NCBI RefSeq assembly: GCF_029626265.1
Contig: NZ_JARUBN010000001.1
Location: 4,839,001 to 4,903,000 of the forward strand
Direction: 5' to 3'
DNA length: 64,000 nucleotides
Origin: Micromonospora sp. WMMD1102
GTDB lineage: Bacteria; Actinomycetota; Actinomycetes; Mycobacteriales; Micromonosporaceae
Shown here: positions 45,402 to 53,802 of the stretch, piece after piece
Position numbering within the stretch: position 1 is the first letter of the stretch
Layout: each line of letters starts with the position of its first letter
The notes under the pieces: model-generated
Database searches by the model: none
The model's input: only the letters and a program-made list of their open reading frames with translations
What the model was told of the DNA's origin: nothing
Translations under genes and position numbers: made by a program

Positions 45402-46166
45402 GGCCGCGCCGGCGCCGGCGACGTACCGCTCGTAGCCCTCGGCCTCGAGCTTCTCGGCCAGCTCCGGGCCGCCCTCCTCGACGATCCGGCCGGCCACGAA
45501 GACGTGTACGAAGTCCGGCCTGATGTAGCGGAGGATCCGGGTGTAGTGGGTGATCAGCAGCAGCCCGGTCTCGCCGGTCTCGCGGACCCGGTTGACGCCC
45601 TCGCTGACCACCCGCAGCGCGTCGATGTCGAGCCCGGAGTCGGTCTCGTCCAGGATCGCCACCTTCGGCTTGAGCAGCTCCAGCTGGACGATCTCGTGCC
45701 GCTTCTTCTCGCCGCCGGAGAAGCCCTCGTTGACGTTGCGCTGGGCGAACGCCGGGTCCATCTGGAGCCGCTCCATCGCACCGCGCAGCTCGCCGGCCCA
45801 GGTGCGCAACTTCGGCGCCTCGCCGTCGATCGCCGTCTTCGCGGTACGCAGGAAGTTCGCCACCGACACCCCGGGCACCTCGACCGGGTACTGCATGGCC
45901 AGGAAGAGGCCGGCGCGGGCCCGCTCGTCCACGGCCATCGAGAGCACGTCCTGGCCGTCCAGCAGCACCTCGCCGCCGGTGATCTCGTACTTCGGGTGGC
46001 CGGCGATCGAGTACGCCAGGGTGGACTTGCCGGACCCGTTCGGGCCCATGATGGCGTGGGTCTCGCCCGCCCGCACGGTGAGGTCGACCCCGGCCAGGAT
46101 CGGCTTCAGCTCGCCCTCGGGCAGCCGGACCGACACCTGCAGGTCACGGATCTCCAGAACGCTCAT
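45393..46166 (-). CDS. sufC: Fe-S assembly ATPase SufC
   Basis: This 257-aa ABC-type ATPase of the SufBCD scaffold has Walker A GPNGSGKST, signature FSGGEKKRHEI, Walker B AILDETDSGLD and switch His in LITHYTRIL. ALVEM-type segments match SufC. It starts by overlapping the ferredoxin-like gene by 4 bp (ATGA). It powers the conformational change of SufB-SufD during cluster building. Confidence 0.96.
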   Translation of the reverse strand: MSVLEIRDLQVSVRLPEGELKPILAGVDLTVRAGETHAIMGPNGSGKSTLAYSIAGHPKYEITGGEVLLDGQDVLSMAVDERARAGLFLAMQYPVEVPGVSVANFLRTAKTAIDGEAPKLRTWAGELRGAMERLQMDPAFAQRNVNEGFSGGEKKRHEIVQLELLKPKVAILDETDSGLDIDALRVVSEGVNRVRETGETGLLLITHYTRILRYIRPDFVHVFVAGRIVEEGGPELAEKLEAEGYERYVAGAGAARA

Positions 46167-46492
46167 GGTGCGGTAACTCCATTGCTCGGTGTGAGACTCA
46201 GGTAGATGTCGCCGTCGCGGATCTCGACGGGGTAGACGGGTACGGGTTCGGTGGCCGGCAGTCCGGTCGGCTCACCGGTACGCAGGTCGAAGCGGGAGCC
46301 GTGCAGCCAGCACTCCAGAGTGCAGCCGTCCACCTCGCCCTCCGACAGCGCCACGGCGGCGTGCGAGCACTCGTCGCGTACGGCGTAGAAGTTGCCGTCC
46401 TCGGCGTGCACGACGGCGACCTCGGTGCCGTCCACGTCGGCGGAGACGACGCCGCCCTTCGGCACGTCCTCGGCAGAACAGATCCGGATCAT
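46163..46492 (-). CDS. Rieske-type ferredoxin of the suf operon
   Basis: The 109-aa product has a Rieske [2Fe-2S] fold with ligands in DECSHAAVAL (Cys-x-His) and CTLECWLHGSRFDL (Cys-x2-His). It probably supplies electrons for cluster assembly. This non-heme-oxygenase-like ferredoxin is regularly placed between sufD and sufC in actinobacteria. It shares one base with the sufD stop and overlaps sufC by 4 bp. Confidence 0.93.
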   Translation of the reverse strand: MIRICSAEDVPKGGVVSADVDGTEVAVVHAEDGNFYAVRDECSHAAVALSEGEVDGCTLECWLHGSRFDLRTGEPTGLPATEPVPVYPVEIRDGDIYLSLTPSNGVTAP

Positions 46493-47748
46493 CAGACCCC
46501 GACCTTCACTGCGGTGTCTTCGCCTGCGGCTGCGGGGCTCGCAAGCTCACTCCTCGCCTTGGCCAGTCTGGTCTCGATCTGGGTGCCGAGCCGATCCCGC
46601 AGCTCCTCGGCCGGGATCTTGTGCAGCAGTTCGGCGAAGAAGCCCCGGACCACCAGCTTGCGGGCCTCCCCCTCGGGGATGCCCCGGGCCATCAGGTAGA
46701 AGAGCTGCTCGTCGTCGAAGCGCCCGGTCGCGCTGGCGTGCCCGGCCCCGGCCACCTCGCCGGTCTCGATCTCCAGGTTGGGTACCGAGTCGGCGCGGGC
46801 GCCGTCGGTGAGCACCAGATTCCGGTTGATCTCGTAGGTGTCGGTGCCGGTGGCGGCGGCCCGGATCAGCACGTCGCCGACCCAGACGGTGTGTGCGCTC
46901 TCGCCCTGCAACGCACCCCGGTAGCCGACGTAGCTGCGGCAGTCCGGCACGCTGTGGTCGACCAGCTGCCGGTGCTCCAGGTGCTGCCCGGCGTCGGCGA
47001 AGTAGAGGCCGTACAGCTCGGCCTCGCCGCCCCGGCCGGTGTACTCCACGCTGGTGTACTGCCGGACCAGGTCGCCGCCGAGACTCACCTGCACGTGCGT
47101 CACCTTGGCGTCCCGGCCCAGCCGCACCTTGAGGTGCTGGGCCTGCACGGCGTCCGGCGCCCAGTCGGCGACGGTGACCAGGGTCAGCTTCGCACCCTCG
47201 GCGACCACGACCTCGACGTTGTCGGCCAGGGTCACCGAACCGGTCTGCTCCAGCACCACTGTCACCTCGGCGAACCGGCCGACGTCGACGAAGGTGTGCC
47301 CGAACGAGGCGCCGTCGGCGCCCTGGCCGACCAGCTTGACGGTGACCGGTTCGGCCGGCCGGATCTCCGGGGCCACCGCGAGCAGCACCGCCTCGCCGGC
47401 CCGGCCGTGCGCCAGCGCGCTGATCCGGTCGAACGGGGTCAGCACGCTGCCGATCCGGGCGTCGCCCTCGTGCACGCCGCCGAAGGTCACCCCGTCCGGC
47501 AGCGCGGCGACCTCGTAGCGCAGCCGGCCGTCGACCGGGCTGAACGTGTCGTCGGCGAGGCCGGCGAGCCGCTTCAGCGGGGTGAACCGCCACTCCTCCT
47601 CCAGGCCGGTCAGGGCCGGGAAGTCGCGGACGTCGTACGAGCGGAGCGTCTGCGCCTTGGTCTGCGCGACCGACGCGCCGGACGCATGCTGCGCGTCGGT
47701 CGCCTGCCGCGCGTCGGGCGCTTCGGGCGCGAATGCTTCGGTAGTCAT
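46492..47748 (-). CDS. sufD: Fe-S assembly protein SufD
   Basis: This 418-aa beta-helix protein partners SufB. The ATG at 47748 follows AAGGAAGAG. After a low-complexity Ala/Gln/Ser-rich tail of about 35 residues come SYDVRDFPALTGLEEEWRFT and the C-terminal core with GHASATGRFDDEQLFYLMAR and GFFAELLHKIP. It is coupled to the Rieske gene by a 1-base overlap and lies 77 bp after sufB. Confidence 0.94.
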   Translation of the reverse strand: MTTEAFAPEAPDARQATDAQHASGASVAQTKAQTLRSYDVRDFPALTGLEEEWRFTPLKRLAGLADDTFSPVDGRLRYEVAALPDGVTFGGVHEGDARIGSVLTPFDRISALAHGRAGEAVLLAVAPEIRPAEPVTVKLVGQGADGASFGHTFVDVGRFAEVTVVLEQTGSVTLADNVEVVVAEGAKLTLVTVADWAPDAVQAQHLKVRLGRDAKVTHVQVSLGGDLVRQYTSVEYTGRGGEAELYGLYFADAGQHLEHRQLVDHSVPDCRSYVGYRGALQGESAHTVWVGDVLIRAAATGTDTYEINRNLVLTDGARADSVPNLEIETGEVAGAGHASATGRFDDEQLFYLMARGIPEGEARKLVVRGFFAELLHKIPAEELRDRLGTQIETRLAKARSELASPAAAGEDTAVKVGV

Positions 47749-47825
47749 CTCTTCCTTGGTCTGTTCTCGACGAGGTCCGAGGCCGGCTGCGGTGGGTGCG
47801 GGTTGCGGAACGGTCGCGACCGGCG

Positions 47826-49256
47826 TCAGCCGACCGCGCCCTCCATCTGGAGTTCGATCAGCCGGTTGAGTTCCAGCGCGTACTCCATCGGAAGTTCCTT
47901 GGCGATCGGCTCGATGAAGCCGCGCACGATCATCGCCATCGCCTCGTCCTCGCTCAGCCCCCGGCTCATCAGGTAGAAGAGCTGGTCCTCGCTGACCTTG
48001 GAGACGGTCGCCTCGTGCCCCATCGCCACGTCGTCCTCGCGGATGTCGACGTACGGGTAGGTGTCCGAGCGGGAGATGGTGTCGACGAGCAGCGCGTCGC
48101 ACTTGACGGTGCTCTTGCTGTGGTGCGAGCCCTCCAGCACCTGCACCAGGCCGCGGTAGGAGGTCCGGCCGCCGCCCCGGGCGATCGACTTGGAGACGAT
48201 CGTGCTGGAGGTGTGCGGCGCGGCGTGCACCATCTTGGCGCCGGCGTCCTGGTGCTGCCCCTCGCCGGCCATCGCCACCGAGAGCACCTCGCCCTTGGCG
48301 TGCTCACCGGTCATCCAGACCGCCGGGTACTTCATGGTCACCTTGGAGCCGATGTTGCCGTCGATCCACTCCATGGTCGCACCCTCGTGGCAGACCGCCC
48401 GCTTGGTGACCAGGTTGTAGACGTTGTTCGACCAGTTCTGGATGGTGGTGTAGCGGCAGCGCGCGTTCTTCTTGACGACGATCTCGACGACCGCGCTGTG
48501 CAGCGAGTCGGAGGAGTAGATCGGCGCGGTGCAGCCCTCGACGTAGTGCACGTACGCGCCCTCGTCGACGATGATCAGGGTCCGCTCGAACTGGCCCATG
48601 TTCTCGGTGTTGATCCGGAAGTACGCCTGGAGCGGGATCTCCACGTGCACGCCCTTCGGCACGTAGATGAACGAGCCGCCGGACCAGACCGAGGTGTTCA
48701 GCGCGGCGAACTTGTTGTCGCCGACCGGGATCACCGTGCCGAAGTACTCCTTGAAGAGGTCCTCGTGCTGCTTGAGCGCGGTGTCGGTGTCCAGGAAGAC
48801 GACGCCCTGCTCCTCAAGGTCCTCACGGATCTTGTGGTAGACCACCTCGGACTCGTACTGGGCGGCGACACCGGCGACCAGCCGCTGCTTCTCGGCCTCC
48901 GGGATGCCCAGCTTGTCGTAGGTGTTCTTGATGTCCTCCGGCAGGTCCTCCCAGCTCGCGGCCTGCTTCTCGGTGGAGCGGACGAAGTACTTGATGTTGT
49001 CGAAGTCAATCCCGCCGAGGTCGGCACCCCAGTTCGGCATCGGCTTGCGGCCGAACAGCCGCAGCCCCTTGAGCCGGAGGTCGAGCATCCAGGCGGGCTC
49101 GTTCTTCTTCGCGGAGATGTCCCGGACCACGGCCTCGTTCAGACCACGCTGGGCCACGGCACCGGCGGTGTCGGAGTCGGCCCACCCGTACTCGTAGCGC
49201 CCCAGGGCGGCGAGCTGCTCCTCCTGCGTCATGGGCTGGACGATCTGCTCGGTCAT
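47826..49256 (-). CDS. sufB: Fe-S assembly scaffold SufB
   Basis: In this 476-aa scaffold the Fe-S cluster is built. The conserved C-terminal block [40 protein letters not shown] and [17 protein letters not shown] is intact, as are [19 protein letters not shown] and [18 protein letters not shown]. The ATG at 49256 overlaps the sufR stop as ATGA, which ties scaffold synthesis to regulator synthesis. Confidence 0.96.
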   Translation of the reverse strand: MTEQIVQPMTQEEQLAALGRYEYGWADSDTAGAVAQRGLNEAVVRDISAKKNEPAWMLDLRLKGLRLFGRKPMPNWGADLGGIDFDNIKYFVRSTEKQAASWEDLPEDIKNTYDKLGIPEAEKQRLVAGVAAQYESEVVYHKIREDLEEQGVVFLDTDTALKQHEDLFKEYFGTVIPVGDNKFAALNTSVWSGGSFIYVPKGVHVEIPLQAYFRINTENMGQFERTLIIVDEGAYVHYVEGCTAPIYSSDSLHSAVVEIVVKKNARCRYTTIQNWSNNVYNLVTKRAVCHEGATMEWIDGNIGSKVTMKYPAVWMTGEHAKGEVLSVAMAGEGQHQDAGAKMVHAAPHTSSTIVSKSIARGGGRTSYRGLVQVLEGSHHSKSTVKCDALLVDTISRSDTYPYVDIREDDVAMGHEATVSKVSEDQLFYLMSRGLSEDEAMAMIVRGFIEPIAKELPMEYALELNRLIELQMEGAVG

Positions 49257-49978
49257 CTGTCTGTCCTCACACTGCTGACGGAAGGTTTGGGCTGGGTCGG
49301 GATGTGTGTGGTGCACACCCCGTCGCCGTGGGCGATGGTGGCCAGGCGCTGCACGTGGGTGCCGACCAGGCGGGAGATGACCGCCGTCTCGGCCTCGCAC
49401 AGCTGGGGAAACTCCACGGCCACGTGGGCCACCGGGCAGTGGTGCTGGCAGAGCTGCCCGCCGGAGGCGATCGTGGACGCGTTGGCAGCGTAGCCCTCCG
49501 CGGTCAGCGCCCCGGCGAGTGCCTCGGCCCTGGCCAGCGGGTCCTCTCCGGCGCCCTCCATGGCGGCCCGGCAGCGGGCCTCCAGTGCCGCCACCTGCTC
49601 GGCGGCGAAGGCGTCGACGGCGTGCGGCCCACCGTGCCGGAAGATCCACCGCAGTGCGGCGGTGGCCATCCCGTCGTAGGTGTGGGTGCCGCAGCGCCGC
49701 CGGCCGGAGTCGGTGAGCCGGAAGATCCTGGCGGGCCGGCCGCGACCGCGCTGGCCGCGCACGACCTGGTCACGGGCGACCACGTCGCCGTCGGCGAGCA
49801 TCGCGTCCAGATGCCGGCGGATCGCCGCCGGGCTGAGCCCCAGCTCCGCGCCGAGCTGGGCGGCGGTGGCCGCGCCGTGCTCCAGCAGCAGCTGGGTGAC
49901 CCGGTTGCGGGTGGGGCGGCCGTCCGGACCGGCGACCGCGGCGACGGGCAGGCCGGAATCGGCGACCGGATCGGTCAC
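49253..49978 (-). CDS. sufR: SufR-type Fe-S-sensing regulator
   Basis: The 241-aa product (GTG at 49978, with GGAG 9 nt upstream; a GTG at 50014 is an alternative) has a winged helix-turn-helix ([40 protein letters not shown]). The sensor domain carries the cluster cysteines in [16 protein letters not shown] and FPQLCEAE. SufR proteins repress the suf operon when they hold a [4Fe-4S] cluster. As first gene of the operon it is probably autoregulated. Its promoter shares a 143-bp region with divergent ctaA, including the AT-rich stretch ACGTTACGTATTTCG near 50022-50037. Confidence 0.9.
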   Translation of the reverse strand: MTDPVADSGLPVAAVAGPDGRPTRNRVTQLLLEHGAATAAQLGAELGLSPAAIRRHLDAMLADGDVVARDQVVRGQRGRGRPARIFRLTDSGRRRCGTHTYDGMATAALRWIFRHGGPHAVDAFAAEQVAALEARCRAAMEGAGEDPLARAEALAGALTAEGYAANASTIASGGQLCQHHCPVAHVAVEFPQLCEAETAVISRLVGTHVQRLATIAHGDGVCTTHIPTQPKPSVSSVRTDR

Positions 49979-50121
49979 CCGTTCCCGCTCCGAGCACGCC
50001 GCCAGGTTTTTCACTACGCCAACGTTACGTATTTCGTCCAAGGTCCGCAAACCCGAGATCCGGTGATCCGGGCCACCGGAGGGCGGACGCGCCGTCCAGC
50101 ATGATCACATTTGCACGTACG

Positions 50122-51072
50122 ATGGCCGGCGTGAGCCGATTCGGCGAATTCTCGAGCAAATCCACCCTATCGCGACTGGCCCTCGCCTCCGTGGTGGGGA
50201 ACGTGCTGATCGTCGGGACGGGCGGCGCGGTCCGGCTGACCAAATCCGGGCTCGGCTGCCCCACCTGGCCCCGCTGCACCGACGACTCGTACGTCGCGAC
50301 CGCCGAGATGGGCGTGCACGGGGTGATCGAGTTCGGCAACCGGCTGCTCACCTTCGTGCTCGCCGCCGTGGTGATCGCCGGGGTGCTGGCCGCCTGGCAG
50401 CAGCGCCCGGCCCGCCGTCGGCTCCGCTGGCTCAGCGTCGGCGCCGCGTTCGGCATCCCGGCACAGGCGGTGATCGGCGGGATCACCGTGCTCACCGACC
50501 TGAACCCGTGGGTGGTCGGGCTGCACTTCCTCGCCTCGATGGCGGTGATCGCCGCCGCGTACGCGTTCTGGCGCCACACCCTCGAACCGGACGGGCCGGC
50601 CCGGCCGACCGTACCGGGCCCGCTGCGTACCCTCGGCCGGGTGATCGCGGTCGTCACCGTCGGCGTACTCGTGGTCGGCACCTGGGTGACCGGCAGCGGC
50701 CCGCACTCCGGCGACTCGGGGGCGGCCCGCAACGGACTCGATCCGGAGACCATCTCCCAGGTGCACGCCGACACGGTCTTCCTGCTGCTCGGCCTCTCCG
50801 TCGCGGCATGGTTCGCGTTCCGCGCGGTCGGCGCGCCGCCCGCCGCGACCAGGGCCGTCGGCCTGCTGCTGCTCGCCGAACTCGGCCAGGGGCTGATCGG
50901 TTTCGTGCAGTACCTGACCGGGCTGCCGGTGGTGCTGGTCGGGGCACACATGCTCGGCTCCTGCCTGGTCTGGCTGGCAACCCTGGCGGTGCTCTGGTCG
51001 ACCCGGGAACGCACCGAACCCGGCACCACCGCACCGCCCAGCACCGAAGCCCGGCTACTCGAACGGGTGTGA
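50122..51072 (+). CDS. ctaA: Heme A synthase
   Basis: In this 316-aa membrane protein about eight helices carry the heme-ligand histidines (GVHGVIEFGNRLL, VGLHFLASMAV, VHADTVFLLLG, VGAHMLGSCLV) and the extracellular paired-Cys loop (LGCPTWPRC). It oxidises heme O to heme A for cytochrome c oxidase; ctaB follows nearby. The start is uncertain: ATG 50101, ATG 50122 or GTG 50131. TACGAT at 50118-50123 would suit a leaderless GTG 50131. A long inverted repeat follows the stop. Confidence 0.92.
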   Translation: MAGVSRFGEFSSKSTLSRLALASVVGNVLIVGTGGAVRLTKSGLGCPTWPRCTDDSYVATAEMGVHGVIEFGNRLLTFVLAAVVIAGVLAAWQQRPARRRLRWLSVGAAFGIPAQAVIGGITVLTDLNPWVVGLHFLASMAVIAAAYAFWRHTLEPDGPARPTVPGPLRTLGRVIAVVTVGVLVVGTWVTGSGPHSGDSGAARNGLDPETISQVHADTVFLLLGLSVAAWFAFRAVGAPPAATRAVGLLLLAELGQGLIGFVQYLTGLPVVLVGAHMLGSCLVWLATLAVLWSTRERTEPGTTAPPSTEARLLERV

Positions 51073-51078
51073 GGACAG

Positions 51079-51138
51079 GGTGTAAGGAAGGGCCCCCGCT
51101 TATCGTTTTCTGTTGTAGCGGGGGCCCTTCCTTACACC
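51079..51138. terminator. Perfect 22-bp inverted repeat between convergent genes
   Basis: Arms 51079-51100 and 51117-51138 are exactly complementary around a 16-nt T-rich loop. Located 6 bp after ctaA and ending at the stop of the ATP-grasp gene, it should stop transcription from both sides. The AAGGAAGGGCCCC core resembles an element I recall as common between genes in Micromonospora. Confidence 0.75.
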
Positions 51139-52053
51139 TCAGGTGAGGCGGGCGGCGATGGCGTCGGCCAGCCGGTCGGGCGCGCCCGGGGAGTGGGCCA
51201 GGAAGAGCGACGGCTCGGTGAGTTCCACCTCGACCAGCACCGGCGCGCCGTCCGGACCGGGAATCAGGTCCACCCGGGCGTAGAGCGGCGTGCCCCATCC
51301 GGTCGGCAGCGCCGCGAGTACCCGCTCGGCGAGGGCCAGCTCGACCCCGGCCGGGGTACGCGGATCGATCCGCTCCGGCCGGAACAGCCCGTCGACGCCG
51401 TGGTCCGGGCCGACCAGCATCGGGCCCTTCCGGACCGCGTGACTGAACCGCAGCCCGGCCGGGCCGCCGACGAAGAGCAGGCTGGTCTCCCCGGCGGTGT
51501 CCACGGCGGCCAGGTACGGCTGCACCATCACCCACCGCCCGGCCGCCTGGAGCCGCTTGACGTGTGCGACGGCCAGTTCGCGGTGCTCGGCGCCGGTCAG
51601 GTCGTACCGGCCGGTGTCCAGGCTGCCTGCGCCGACGACGGGCTTGAGCACGTACTCGCCGGGCTCGGCCGGCAGGGACCAGGCGGTGTCCGGGGCGAGC
51701 CAGTCCGTCGGAACGGTCGGCACGCCGGCCTCGGCGAGTTCCCGCAGGTAGCGCTTGTCGGTGTTCCAGCGCACCAGGCCGGCGGGATTCGCCAGCCGGG
51801 GCACGGTCTCGGCCCAGGCGACGAACTCGGCCCGCCGGGTCGGGTAGTCCCAGGCCGAGCGGAGCACCGCCAGGGCGTAGCCGGTCCAGTCCACCGCCGG
51901 GTCGTCCCAGACCGCCGCCTCGACCCGGAGGCCGCGTTCGGCGAGCGGGCCGAGCAACAGCCGGTCGTCGGGGTCGAGCTCGGGAAGTTCGGCACAGGTA
52001 ACGAGAGCGACCCGGGGCTGTTCGCCCCGGGTCGCGCGGATGTTGTCGGACAA
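51139..52053 (-). CDS. ATP-grasp-domain protein
   Basis: The product is about 304 aa. After an N-terminal Rossmann-like part (RVALVTCAELPELDPDDRLL, VDWTGYALAVLRSAWDYPTR) comes the ATP-grasp core: WNTDKRYLRELAEAGVPTVP, YVLKPVVGAGSLDTGRYDL, WVMVQPYLAAVDTAGETSLL and LYARVDLIPGPDGAPVLVEV. It should ligate a carboxylate to an amine or thiol using ATP (glutathione-synthetase-like). The start is unclear; I use the TTG at 52053, 5 nt after the preceding gene's stop. Product unknown. Confidence 0.8.
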   Translation of the reverse strand: MSDNIRATRGEQPRVALVTCAELPELDPDDRLLLGPLAERGLRVEAAVWDDPAVDWTGYALAVLRSAWDYPTRRAEFVAWAETVPRLANPAGLVRWNTDKRYLRELAEAGVPTVPTDWLAPDTAWSLPAEPGEYVLKPVVGAGSLDTGRYDLTGAEHRELAVAHVKRLQAAGRWVMVQPYLAAVDTAGETSLLFVGGPAGLRFSHAVRKGPMLVGPDHGVDGLFRPERIDPRTPAGVELALAERVLAALPTGWGTPLYARVDLIPGPDGAPVLVEVELTEPSLFLAHSPGAPDRLADAIAARLT

Positions 52054-52058
52054 AATTA

Positions 52059-52394
52059 TCAACGGGCCAGGACACGCCGAGACATAGACCGCCAAAGGTC
52101 GTTACTCGGACGCATCTGGTCCATCAGTTCCCGCTCCCATTCGTTCTCCACGGCGACCCCCGCCCTGGCGCAGGCCAGTCGCGCGACGTCGGTGCTGTCC
52201 GCGAACTGGTCAGCCCACACGCCGTCCTCCCCCACCAGGACAATGCGTGCGCCCCGCTTGCCGACGTACTCGATGACCGCCTTCGCGCCACCGTGGCCGG
52301 CGGCAAACGACTGGATGCCGGCGACCAGACCTTCGGGGGTCTGCCCCGCGACGGTCTGCTCGGCCGTCGGCGTCGTATCGGAACCATCTGCCAT
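52059..52394 (-). CDS. Conserved hypothetical protein
   Basis: The 111-aa soluble protein (ATG at 52394, MADGSDTTPTAEQTVAG) has two central strands (GAKAVIEYVGKRGARIVLVG) and a helical, Arg-rich C-terminus (VENEWERELMDQMRPSND). I do not recognise a family. The downstream ATP-grasp gene begins within 5 nt of its stop, so they are probably expressed together. Upstream lies an AT-rich 190-bp gap before ctaB. Confidence 0.6.
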   Translation of the reverse strand: MADGSDTTPTAEQTVAGQTPEGLVAGIQSFAAGHGGAKAVIEYVGKRGARIVLVGEDGVWADQFADSTDVARLACARAGVAVENEWERELMDQMRPSNDLWRSMSRRVLAR

Positions 52395-52590
52395 AACGCG
52401 AAGCCTAAGCAGGCTTCGACCGCCGCGAGGGGCAGCTACCGATAATTTGTGATGCCGATTACCCTGGGGTTTACCGGAGTGACACGTCTGATTCGGCCGA
52501 TTTTTCGGCTTATACGCGACTAATTCACCGACATCATTCACGTTCTTACACTGCCGAATGGGACGATCGGGCACGAACAGCCCCAAAGCC

Positions 52591-53538
52591 TCAGAGCAGC
52601 GCGTCGACCGCCACCGCGGCGAAGACGATGGTCAGGTACGTGATCGACCAGTGGAACAGCCGCATCGGCTTGACCGACTCGCCCCGGGCCCCCCGTCGGC
52701 GGAGCCGGTGCGCCTCGGCGATGAACATCCCGCCGGCGGCCAGCACCGTCACCCCGTAGACCGGGCCCATGCCCAGCGGCCAGACCAGCACCGACGCCAG
52801 CACGGTCAACCAGGTGTAGACCACGATCTCGGCGGTGACCCGGCGGATCGAGGCCACCACCGGCAGCATCGGGATGCCGGCCCGGGCGTAGTCGTCCTTG
52901 AACTTGATGGCCAGGGCGTAGAAGTGCGGCAACTGCCAGAAGAAGACCACCGCGAACAGCCCCCAGGCCTGCGGCGCCAGCGAACCGGTCACCGCCACCC
53001 AGCCGATGAGCACCGGCGCCGAGCCGCAGATCCCGCCCCAGAAGGTGTTCTGCCAGGTGGTCCGCTTCAGCCACAGCGTGTAGACGAGGTCGTAGTAGGC
53101 GATGGCGGCCAGGGTCAGCGCGGTGGCCAGCCAGTTGGTGAAGACCGCCATCACGGTCACCGAGACCGCCGCCAGCACCAGCCCGAAGAGCAGCGCGTTG
53201 CGCGGCGCCACGGTGTGCGTCGGCAGCGGCCGACGCTTGGTCCGCTTCATCACCTGGTCGATGTCGCGGTCGATGTAGCAGTTCAGCGCGTTCGCCGCAC
53301 CCGCCGCCAGCGAACCGCCGACCAGCACCACCGCGACCAGCCAGAGCGGCGGGATCCCGCCGTCGGCAAGCATCATCGTCGGCACCGTGGAGATCAGCAG
53401 CAGCTCGACGATCCGTGGCTTGGTCAGCGCGACGTACGCCCGGAGCAGGGCGGCGACGTCACGTCGCCGGGTCGCCTCGGCCGGCGTGCCCGCGCCCGGG
53501 GCACCGCCGGTCACGGGGCGCTCGGTGATCATGCTCAC
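52591..53538 (-). CDS. ctaB: Protoheme IX farnesyltransferase (heme O synthase)
   Basis: This 315-aa UbiA-type membrane prenyltransferase adds farnesyl to heme B. Asp-rich motif 1 [20 protein letters not shown] and the second loop [12 protein letters not shown] are intact, and about eight or nine helices are visible. The GTG at 53538 has GGAAGG 9 nt upstream (ATG at 53532 also possible). It supplies the substrate for CtaA. It is divergent from tkt across 264 bp. Confidence 0.94.
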   Translation of the reverse strand: MSMITERPVTGGAPGAGTPAEATRRRDVAALLRAYVALTKPRIVELLLISTVPTMMLADGGIPPLWLVAVVLVGGSLAAGAANALNCYIDRDIDQVMKRTKRRPLPTHTVAPRNALLFGLVLAAVSVTVMAVFTNWLATALTLAAIAYYDLVYTLWLKRTTWQNTFWGGICGSAPVLIGWVAVTGSLAPQAWGLFAVVFFWQLPHFYALAIKFKDDYARAGIPMLPVVASIRRVTAEIVVYTWLTVLASVLVWPLGMGPVYGVTVLAAGGMFIAEAHRLRRRGARGESVKPMRLFHWSITYLTIVFAAVAVDALL

Positions 53539-53802
53539 GGATTGCCACCTTCCGGCGTCGGGCACACGGTTGATTCGCTGCGCGGAGACAGCGGGGGTGG
53601 CGGACGAGGCGAGGGCCGGTACGCCGACCGACAGCCTACGCGTCGTCGTTTTCGCTGCCCGGGCGACCCTTCTTCGGTGCGAACGATCACACTTCCGACG
53701 AACCGCACTGCCGGTGGCGAGATCCGGGGGATGGGTTTCCGAACCGGTCGCTAGGGTCATGAGTGAGGGTTCCGCCCATCACGCCGAGGAGCACACACGA
53801 TC

